This document shows, piece by piece, positions 57,941-64,000 of a stretch of DNA of 64,000 nucleotides. The DNA is from Chloroflexota bacterium. GTDB taxonomy: Bacteria; Chloroflexota; Anaerolineae; Anaerolineales; Anaerolineaceae. The number at the start of each line of letters is the position of its first letter. Positions within the stretch are counted from its first letter, which is position 1. The stretch lies in contig JAMCRR010000053.1 of NCBI GenBank assembly GCA_023381565.1, forward strand, positions 36,558 through 100,557, in the 5' to 3' direction. The notes below the pieces were generated by a model that was not told the DNA's origin, did no database searches, and was given only the letters and a program-made list of their open reading frames with translations. The translations under genes were made by a program, and so were the position numbers.

Positions 57941-58472
57941 TATTCCCTCGGTTAAGCAAACCTCTCTCTGGTTGAGCTGCCTGGTGATCCGCAATGCCAG
58001 GACAGGCGACCTGCCGGAATTAGAATGGGAGGGTGAATACGCCCATTTCCGCCGCGTCTACGCGGATGCTTTCGAAAGAAGCCAGACGGGCCGCGCCGTT
58101 ATGTGGGTAGCAGATTATCCAAATGTCGGGATCATCGGCCAGACATTCGTGCAGTTAATCTGCGACCGCCCGGAGCTCGCCGATGGGGTCACGCGGGGCT
58201 ATATCTATGCAGTGCGCGTGCGCCCGGAATATCGTAGCCAGGGTGTAGGGACGCGCCTGCTGAATGCCGCAGAAGACGACCTGCGCCGGCGAGGCTACAC
58301 CCGCGTCACACTGAACGTCGCCCGCGAGAACGTGCGCGCCGAAGCCCTGTACGTCCGTCTGGGCTTTCGCGTCATTGCGCCAGAACCCGGGATTTGGTCC
58401 TACCCGGATGAGAAAGGGATCTGGAGAACCGTGGAAGAGCCTGCCTGGCGCATGGAAAAGCAGCTTGTTTAA
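57933..58472 (+). CDS. GNAT-family N-acetyltransferase (RimI-like)
   Basis: 179 residues starting 8 bp inside the nucleotidyltransferase gene. 'GYIYAVRVRPEYRSQGVGTRLLNAAEDDLRRRG' holds the RxxGxG/T acetyl-CoA motif and 'NVRAEALYVRLGFRV' motif B. The N-terminal 'LVIRNARTGDLPELEWEGEYAHFRRVYADAF' is a frequent variant of this group. Acceptor unknown; an amino-terminal or small-molecule substrate is possible. It probably shares the upstream transcript. Confidence 0.85.
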   Translation: MVDIPSVKQTSLWLSCLVIRNARTGDLPELEWEGEYAHFRRVYADAFERSQTGRAVMWVADYPNVGIIGQTFVQLICDRPELADGVTRGYIYAVRVRPEYRSQGVGTRLLNAAEDDLRRRGYTRVTLNVARENVRAEALYVRLGFRVIAPEPGIWSYPDEKGIWRTVEEPAWRMEKQLV

Positions 58473-58590
58473 GCCCCCGGATGCCTGCTGGGGCTGATCG
58501 GTCAAAAACGATCTTTGACAAGAACGTGTTCTTCCTTTAAAATAAGCAGGCCATTTTAAAATATTAATCAGATAAAAAAGGATACTTTTC

Positions 58591-60663
58591 ATGAAAGAGT
58601 ATACCACCGAGACTATCCGTAATATTGCGCTCGCTTCTCACAGTGGCGCAGGAAAAACGATGTTGACGGAGGCATTTTTGCATTGCGCTGGCGCTACCAC
58701 CCGCCTGGGTAAGACCGAGGATGGCACCACTGTCTCCGATTACGACGAAGAAGAAATTCGTCGCAAGATTTCGTTGTCCACCTCCATCATCCCCATCGAA
58801 TATAAGAACTGCAAGATCAATTTCCTGGATACTCCGGGATACACAGATTTTATCGGCGAGGTGATATCGGCTTTGCGGGTGGCCGATACAGTTATCTTGC
58901 TCGTCGATTCAGTATCCGGGCTGGAGGTGGGTACCGAAGTCGCCTGGGAGTATTGTGACAAATTCAAGCTTCCGCGCTTCCTGGTAATCAACAAAATGGA
59001 ACGCGAGAATGCAAATTTCCGCAAAGTCATTGATGCGGTCCAGGAGTTTTCACAGGTACGCTTGGTGCCAGTGCAGCTTCCTTGGGGTGAGAAACAAAAT
59101 TTCAAAGGTGTGATCGATCTGCTCACCATGAAAGCCTTCAGCGGTGAAGGGAAAAATTTAGCCGAAATTCCTGAGGATCTAAAGGGAGCAGCCGACGATG
59201 CCCACGTCGTCTTGGTGGAAGCCGCCGCCGAAGGTGAAGACGAGCTGTTGGAAAAATACCTAGAGAATGGCACCCTCTCGCCTGAGGAGATCACCCGCGG
59301 CATGCGCAAGAGCATCAGCTCGGGCAATATCGTTCCGGTGTTTGTCGCTTCGGGCGCCGCGGAGATCGGAATTCTGCCTCTGCTGGATGCGGCCATAGGT
59401 TTGGCGCCATCTCCAGCCGAAATCGCTCCCGTCGTGGCAGATGGGAAGGATGGTCCGGAGGAAATCAGCGCCAAGGATGGTGGTCCGTTGGCCGCCTATG
59501 TGTGGAAAACCACTGCCGATCCTTTTGTTGGCAAGCAGACCTATTTTCGGGTGTATTCGGGGATGATGAACTCGGATACACGCGTGTGGAACCAGAACAA
59601 ACAAACCGAAGAGCGCTTGGGCACGCTGCACGTCTCGCGTGGGAAAGAGGTGATATCGGTGAAAACCATCCACGCCGGGGATATCGGCACGGTGGCCAAG
59701 CTGAACGAGACCTCCACCTGCGATACGCTTGGCGACCGGGGCCACCCCCTGACTCTGCCTGTGCCTGAGTACCCGACCGCCTTATACAGGGTGGCCATCA
59801 ATCCCAAGACGCAGGCCGATTCAACCAAGATCAGCCCGACATTAACCCGCCTCTCCGAAGAAGATATGACCCTCTCCTGGTATCAGGAACCGGCCACGAA
59901 CCAGACGATCATGCAGGGGATGGGCGATCAGCACATTGACGTCGCCATCCGTCGCGCCGAGACCAAATTTCAGGTCGCCCTGGTTACGCTCGAGCCTAAG
60001 GTGCCTTATACCGAAAGCATCACCAAGAAATCTCAAGCCATGTACCGGCACAAGAAGCAGACCGGTGGCGCAGGGCAGTTTGGCGAAGTCCACCTGCGGG
60101 TTGAACCGCTGCCGGAGGGCGATTTCGAGTTCGTCAACGACGTGTTCGGCGGGGCCATCTCCTCCAGCTATATGCCCGCTATCGAGAAAGGCATCCGAGC
60201 AGTGATGAAAGAAGGCATCGTGGCCGGCTACCCGGTGCGAGGGGTCAGGGTATCGGTTTTCGATGGGAAAGAACATCCGGTGGATTCGAAACCCATCGCG
60301 TTTGAAGTCGCCGGGCGTGAGGCTTTCAAGCTGGCTTTCAAAGATGCTTCTCCGGTCTTATACGAGCCGATCATGAACGTGAAGGTCATCGTCCCCGAAG
60401 CCAACATGGGCGACGTGCTCGGCGATTTGAATACCCGCCGCGCCAGGGTCCAGGGGATGGAGACGGAGCGGGGCCGCTCGGTAGTGACCGCCCAGGTTCC
60501 GCTGGCCGAAATGCTGCGCTATACCACCCAGCTGCGCTCCATAACCGGCGGGCGCGGACTGTTCACCATGGAGCTGGACCACTACGAGGTTGTCCCGGCG
60601 CACATTGCCCAGGAAATTATCGCCGCCAAGCAGAAAGAAAATACCAACAAGAAAGAAGAGTAA
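58591..60663 (+). CDS. Elongation factor G-like GTPase (FusA2-type paralogue)
   Basis: 690 residues, AAAGGAT upstream. G-domain motifs: HSGAGKT (17-23), DTPG, NKME and 'FVASGA'. Standard EF-G has AHIDAGKTT and NKMD, so the changed first and fourth motifs mark it as an EF-G-II/FusA2-type paralogue rather than the housekeeping EF-G. Domains II-V follow, with 'TGGAGQFGEVHLRVEPLPEG' and 'RGRSVVTAQVPLAEMLRYTTQLRS' in the IV-V region. It probably acts in ribosome recycling, translation stress or a specialised translocation step. tuf and rps genes are not adjacent. Confidence 0.87.
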   Translation: MKEYTTETIRNIALASHSGAGKTMLTEAFLHCAGATTRLGKTEDGTTVSDYDEEEIRRKISLSTSIIPIEYKNCKINFLDTPGYTDFIGEVISALRVADTVILLVDSVSGLEVGTEVAWEYCDKFKLPRFLVINKMERENANFRKVIDAVQEFSQVRLVPVQLPWGEKQNFKGVIDLLTMKAFSGEGKNLAEIPEDLKGAADDAHVVLVEAAAEGEDELLEKYLENGTLSPEEITRGMRKSISSGNIVPVFVASGAAEIGILPLLDAAIGLAPSPAEIAPVVADGKDGPEEISAKDGGPLAAYVWKTTADPFVGKQTYFRVYSGMMNSDTRVWNQNKQTEERLGTLHVSRGKEVISVKTIHAGDIGTVAKLNETSTCDTLGDRGHPLTLPVPEYPTALYRVAINPKTQADSTKISPTLTRLSEEDMTLSWYQEPATNQTIMQGMGDQHIDVAIRRAETKFQVALVTLEPKVPYTESITKKSQAMYRHKKQTGGAGQFGEVHLRVEPLPEGDFEFVNDVFGGAISSSYMPAIEKGIRAVMKEGIVAGYPVRGVRVSVFDGKEHPVDSKPIAFEVAGREAFKLAFKDASPVLYEPIMNVKVIVPEANMGDVLGDLNTRRARVQGMETERGRSVVTAQVPLAEMLRYTTQLRSITGGRGLFTMELDHYEVVPAHIAQEIIAAKQKENTNKKEE

Positions 60664-60687
60664 GATCAAATAATAAAAAGCGCCCGT

Positions 60688-60912
60688 CTACTCGGTCGCA
60701 TCTGGGTTGGTATTTCCGTCTACGGCAAGCTGGGGGACCAGCGCGGCGCGGCCCGGTTTGAAAGCGAACAGGCTGTCGTCGATCTGGTGGCAGACCCGTG
60801 TCGTCCCGTCGTCGGTTTCATCCGGGCATAAGATCACTGTCGGCTCAGCCCAGCTTATCCAGACCAGTCGCTCGGTGCCGGAATTCATAACGGCAAAGTC
60901 TTCTTTGTTCAA
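60688..60912 (-). CDS. Doubtful small gene or gene remnant downstream of the EF-G-like gene
   Basis: 74 residues from a TTG at 60912, no Shine-Dalgarno there. The reading frame stays open up to a TAG just before 61018 and its composition remains protein-like (e.g. 'HGPSATAFKASVQRALASPLNKEDF'). An AGGAG lies at the upstream edge but no ATG, GTG or TTG follows at the right distance; only an ATC does. Either this is a gene using an unusual start, a decayed gene, or chance. The C-terminal half contains 'VCHQIDDSLFAFKPGRAALVPQLAV'. No family is recognised. Confidence 0.35.
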   Translation of the reverse strand: MNKEDFAVMNSGTERLVWISWAEPTVILCPDETDDGTTRVCHQIDDSLFAFKPGRAALVPQLAVDGNTNPDATE

Positions 60913-61134
60913 GGGGCTGGCAAGCGCTCTCTGGACGCTGGCCTTGAAAGCCGTCGCTGAGGGACCGTGAGCGATCGGGATGTAAGTAACGTGTTGTTTG
61001 ATCTCCTAATAGGCTTTATCATAGTCAGGTTGAAAATTTCCAGCTCAGCTGATTGCATTCCACGCCTTAGAATCAAGGTATAATCCATCGAATCATCTCC
61101 TGCCCATCGGGGCAAAGCTCTGGAGGGTGCGTTT

Positions 61135-61347
61135 TTGAAATCCGAGATTCCGATCCCGCTGGATGATTTTTGGGACCAAATCTTATCCCGCCAACCTGAG
61201 ATCATTCGCCTTGCGTTTGCACAAGCTGACCAGATGGAGCAAAAGAACGTCCTCAGCCACCTGAAAAGGATGGCAACTGAAGAGGGCTGGCATCCACAGC
61301 AGCGTGCTTCTGCAATCGCTGCCTTAGATGCATTGGAATCGAATTAA
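61135..61347 (+). CDS. Small hypothetical protein
   Basis: 70 residues from a TTG with GGAGGG upstream at 7-nt spacing, behind a TATAAT (61079-61084). The protein is one to three helices: 'SEIPIPLDDFWDQILSRQPEIIRLAFAQADQMEQKNVLSHLKRMATEEGWHPQQRASAIAALDAL'. The 'ATEEGWHPQQRASAIAALDAL' segment recalls HEAT-like ends, but the function is unknown. It overlaps nothing and is followed 16 nt later by the LOG-family gene, so co-transcription is likely. Confidence 0.65.
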   Translation: MKSEIPIPLDDFWDQILSRQPEIIRLAFAQADQMEQKNVLSHLKRMATEEGWHPQQRASAIAALDALESN

Positions 61348-61363
61348 TACAGGAACCTGTCCT

Positions 61364-61906
61364 ATGCGCGTTACTGTTTTCGGGGGATCACAACCTCCCC
61401 CGGGTAATGGTTTTTATCAAGATGCGATGTGTTTGGGCGCGATGCTCGCCAGAGAGGGTCATGAGGTCCTGACCGGCGGTTACATCGGCTCAATGGAAGC
61501 GGTTTCGCGCGGGGCAGCCGAAGCCGGCGGACACGTGATTGGGGTGACCTGCCAGCAGATCGAAGATTGGCGCAAAGTCAGCCCCAACCATTGGGTGCAC
61601 GAAGAATGGCGCTACGCCACCCTGCGAGAACGCCTGCATGCGCTCATCGATGGGTGCGATGCAGCCCTGGCATTGCCGGGAGGCGCGGGCACGTTGGTCG
61701 AGATCTCTTTAATGTGGAATGAAATGATCGTCCAATCGATTCCCACCCGACCGCTGATTGTGATCGGGCCTGGCTGGAAAACCACCTTCACCCAGCTGCT
61801 GGACAGCTTGGGCGAATTTGTCGCCGAACACGACCGTCGTTTCCTGACCTTCGCGCCGGATGTCGACGCGGCGATCGCAGAGCTTCGCAGACATACGGCT
61901 GCCTGA
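61364..61906 (+). CDS. LOG-family (TIGR00725/00730-like) nucleotide-processing protein
   Basis: 180 residues from the ATG at 61364; a frame open to 61328 adds no family residues. 'MRVTVFGGSQPPPGNGFYQDA' is the Rossmann beginning. 'LALPGGAGTLVEISLMWNEMIV' contains the PGGxGTxxE motif, the nucleotide-monophosphate phosphoribohydrolase (LOG, cytokinin-activating) signature. Bacterial members cleave AMP-type nucleotides or act as lysine decarboxylase-like relatives. The exact substrate cannot be set. Confidence 0.85.
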   Translation: MRVTVFGGSQPPPGNGFYQDAMCLGAMLAREGHEVLTGGYIGSMEAVSRGAAEAGGHVIGVTCQQIEDWRKVSPNHWVHEEWRYATLRERLHALIDGCDAALALPGGAGTLVEISLMWNEMIVQSIPTRPLIVIGPGWKTTFTQLLDSLGEFVAEHDRRFLTFAPDVDAAIAELRRHTAA

Positions 61907-61962
61907 CCGCGTGTACTCGATAACGAGAATTACAATATCTCACAACCTGGAAGAACTTACCC

Positions 61963-63396
61963 ATGACTGACGAAAAACTCCCCACCCGCAATGAAAATTT
62001 CTCCGAATGGTATAACCAGGTCGTCCTGCGCGCCGAAATGGCTGATTATGCGCCGGTGCGTGGCTGTATGATCGTCCGCCCGTATGGCTGGGCGCTCTGG
62101 GAAAATATCCAGCAAGCCCTCGACCTTCGCTTCAAAGCCACCGGTCACGTGAACGCAGCTTTCCCGCTGCTCATCCCGATGTCTTTCATGGAAAAAGAGA
62201 AAGAACACATCGAGGGGTTATCTCCTGAGCTGGCAGTGGTGACCATCGGAGGTGGTGAAAAGCTGGAGGAGCCGCTCGTCGTCCGGCCGACCTCCGAGAC
62301 CATCATCGGGCACATGTATGCCAAGTGGATCAAATCCTACCGCGACCTGCCCGTCCTGATCAACCAATGGGGGAACGTCGTCCGCTGGGAGATGCGCACC
62401 CGCTTGTTCCTGCGCACACTCGAGTTTTACTGGCAAGAAGGGCATACAGCTCACGCTACGGCCGATGAGGCGCAGGCGGAAACCCTACAAATGCTGGAGA
62501 CCTACGCGGATTTTGCGATCAACGAGGCTGCCGTACCGGTTATCCGGGGACGTAAAAGTGAGGCGGAAAAATTCGCCGGGGCGCTGCGTACGTATTCGAT
62601 TGAAGCCATGATGGGCGACACGCGCGCCCTTCAAGCCGGCACCTCACACAACCTGGGCCAGAATTTCGCTCAAGCCTTCGATATCCGCTACCTGGATACC
62701 AATAATGAGCTGCAGCACTGCTGGACCACATCGTGGGGGCTATCGACCCGTTTCATCGGCGCCATTATCATGACCCACGGCGATGACCAGGGATTGGTGC
62801 TTCCACCGCGCCTGGCGCCGATCCAGGTGGTTATCGTGCCAATCTTCCGCAACGATGATGAGAAATCGCAGGTGATGCCGGTTGTCGAGCGGCTGCGTGG
62901 AGAGCTATCCGGTTTCCGCGTGCGCGTCGATGACCGTACGGAAGTCACTCCGGGTTTCAAGTTCAACGACTGGGAGATGCGCGGGGTGCCGCTGCGCATC
63001 GAGGTGGGACCGAAAGACGTCGCCAAAGGCACCCTGGCTGTCGCTCGGCGCGATATTGCCGGTAAAGCCGGGCGCACTTTCGTCCCGCAAGCCGGAATCG
63101 CCGCCCAGGTCGCCGACCTGTTGGAGGATATTCACAAGTCGCTATACGATCGGGCAATAAAATTCCGTGATGAGCATATTGTAGAACCAAAGGATTACCC
63201 CGAGTTGAAAGAAATTGTCCAAAACGGGTGGGCTTTCGCCTGGTGGTGCGGTGATGCCGCCTGTGAGGCTAAAATAAAAGAAGAAACCAAAGCCACCACA
63301 CGCTGCATCCCCCTCGACCAATCAGCAGGCAGCGGGAGATGCATCTACTGCGGTAAGCCTGCTTCGGAGAAAGTCTATTTTGCACGTGCGTATTAG
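61963..63396 (+). CDS. proS: Prolyl-tRNA synthetase, compact (archaeal/eukaryote-like) type
   Basis: 477 residues. Class II motifs are visible: 'VRPTSETIIGHMYAKWI' (with TSE), 'RWEMRTRLFLRTLEFYWQEGHTAHAT' (motif 2) and 'WGLSTRFIGAIIMTHGDDQGLVLPPRLAP' (motif 3, GxDxG-R-like). No editing insertion (INS domain) is found, as in the archaeal/eukaryote type. The C-terminal zinc-like module has Cys in 'WCGDAACEAKIK', 'TRCIPLD' and 'CIYCGKPA'. It charges tRNA-Pro. The ATG has GGAAG at about 12 nt. Confidence 0.95.
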   Translation: MTDEKLPTRNENFSEWYNQVVLRAEMADYAPVRGCMIVRPYGWALWENIQQALDLRFKATGHVNAAFPLLIPMSFMEKEKEHIEGLSPELAVVTIGGGEKLEEPLVVRPTSETIIGHMYAKWIKSYRDLPVLINQWGNVVRWEMRTRLFLRTLEFYWQEGHTAHATADEAQAETLQMLETYADFAINEAAVPVIRGRKSEAEKFAGALRTYSIEAMMGDTRALQAGTSHNLGQNFAQAFDIRYLDTNNELQHCWTTSWGLSTRFIGAIIMTHGDDQGLVLPPRLAPIQVVIVPIFRNDDEKSQVMPVVERLRGELSGFRVRVDDRTEVTPGFKFNDWEMRGVPLRIEVGPKDVAKGTLAVARRDIAGKAGRTFVPQAGIAAQVADLLEDIHKSLYDRAIKFRDEHIVEPKDYPELKEIVQNGWAFAWWCGDAACEAKIKEETKATTRCIPLDQSAGSGRCIYCGKPASEKVYFARAY

Positions 63397-63455
63397 CCTG
63401 GAAATGCGCTCGGCGCCGGATAGCTTACCCGTGACCCTGGGGAGACACTGATTAG

Positions 63456-64000
63456 ATGCCTGCCATCCAGATGTCCCGTCTTAAACATCAAATCGCTCAA
63501 TTAGGCGATTCCTTCAGGCAACCGGATGTATTTCAACATACGCTGCACGAGGTGCTGTACTTCTATGCCAACCGGACACTGCGGCCGCAGCAATCGGGCG
63601 CACGCGCCACGTTAATCCCTCATTACTCCCCGCCGGCTCAGGTGCTCAGGCAGATACAGGTCGAGCTTACCCAGCGTTGTGCTGCCAACCCGACCGCCGC
63701 TCTGGCGTTGGCGGACCGTTTATGGGCGGATACCTATCTCGAACCGCGCATCCTGGCAATATTTCTCCTGGGAGAGATCAGCCCCAATCCTCCTGAGCCC
63801 ATCCTTCAACGTCTGCGGGAATGGGCCGTCCCTTCCACGGATCACCACCTCCTGGATTTGCTGCTTGCCAGTGGAAAAACCCGGCTGCAAAAGGAAAAAC
63901 CCGCTTTATGGGTCGACCTGCTCTCCTCCTGGCTTGCAAGCGACAAAATCGCAATCCAGGCCTTGGGGTTGAGAGCCCTACGATCGATGGTTGACGATCA
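63456..64000 (+). CDS. AlkD-like HEAT-repeat protein (5' part, runs off the window)
   Basis: About 181 residues are visible from an ATG at 63456 (GGGGAG upstream, 12 nt) and no stop occurs before the window edge. Helical HEAT-like pairs are seen: 'PAQVLRQIQVELTQRCA', 'ALADRLWADTYLEPRILAIFLLGEI', 'LREWAVPSTDHHLLDLLLASG', and 'LSSWLASDKIAIQALGLRALRSMV'. The 'LW...YLEPRILAIFLLGEI' helix pair resembles AlkD-type DNA glycosylases, which excise alkylated bases, but the catalytic Trp/Asp cannot be checked in a partial protein. It may instead be a generic HEAT-repeat protein. Confidence 0.65.
   Translation, partial: MPAIQMSRLKHQIAQLGDSFRQPDVFQHTLHEVLYFYANRTLRPQQSGARATLIPHYSPPAQVLRQIQVELTQRCAANPTAALALADRLWADTYLEPRILAIFLLGEISPNPPEPILQRLREWAVPSTDHHLLDLLLASGKTRLQKEKPALWVDLLSSWLASDKIAIQALGLRALRSMVDD

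Noticed and set aside
60707..60970. 87-residue plus-strand ORF behind the EF-G-like gene
   Set aside because: It is antisense to a more protein-like minus-strand frame, lacks a Shine-Dalgarno, and its composition looks like a shadow.

Overview
The window looks like a chromosomal segment of an anaerobic Chloroflexota bacterium, most likely Anaerolineae-like. That is an inference from gene content: a tungsten-type aldehyde ferredoxin oxidoreductase, M42 peptidases, an A-adding-type tRNA nucleotidyltransferase fused to DHH and CBS domains, a compact prolyl-tRNA synthetase, MoxR/DUF58 cassettes, and GTG/TTG starts. There is no rRNA, CRISPR array, transposase or prophage. One tRNA gene, tRNA-Thr(CGT), is present.

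Bases 1-15,200 form a catabolic island. First comes the tail of a polyol-type dehydrogenase, then a KDG-kinase-like PfkB kinase, a beta-keto acid cleavage enzyme, an SDR, a sugar-type epimerase and a FadR-type GntR regulator. Two strong promoters here carry nearly the same operator (14 of 16 bases), so the GntR protein probably controls both its own operon and the cleavage-enzyme operon. Next is a SorC/LsrR-type regulator heading an operon of FGGY kinase (LsrK-like), D-2-hydroxyacid dehydrogenase, aldehyde ferredoxin oxidoreductase, an SCP2-like small protein and a class II aldolase. Read as a pathway, this could phosphorylate a ketose, cleave it, and oxidise the aldehyde product with ferredoxin as acceptor. 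Three tandem M42 aminopeptidases follow.

Bases 15,200-38,200 hold a DHA2-type exporter with an HExxH protein, a CoxD/CoxE-like ATPase and VWA pair, an ECF sigma operon with two membrane proteins, dinB, a GT4 glycosyltransferase, tRNA-Thr, a nitroreductase with a PPOX-fold partner, uridine kinase, a VTT membrane protein, a MoxR-DUF58-DUF4129 cassette, rsmG, recF-def, a cyclic-nucleotide-sensor membrane protein, and clpC.

Bases 38,200-48,500 hold a six-gene minus-strand operon of unknown function: DUF4418, FtsX-type permease, ABC ATPase, an anchored exported protein, a NapH-like polyferredoxin and a 75-residue Cys-rich membrane peptide. Then come two GNAT proteins, a small holin-like membrane protein, an AI-2E-type transporter, an FHA protein and lipB.

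Bases 48,500-64,000 hold clpB and a CysO-type cysteine-synthesis operon: cysM, a JAMM protease, a ubiquitin-like sulfur carrier with an 8-residue tail after its GG, MoeB-rhodanese, and an MshB/Mca-like deacetylase. That operon sits behind a consensus promoter and a structured leader of about 245 nt. The CBS-DHH-nucleotidyltransferase, a GNAT protein, an EF-G paralogue, a LOG-family protein, proS and the start of an AlkD-like HEAT protein finish the window. Several genes have a -10 hexamer ending six bases before the ATG and no Shine-Dalgarno, suggesting leaderless transcripts.
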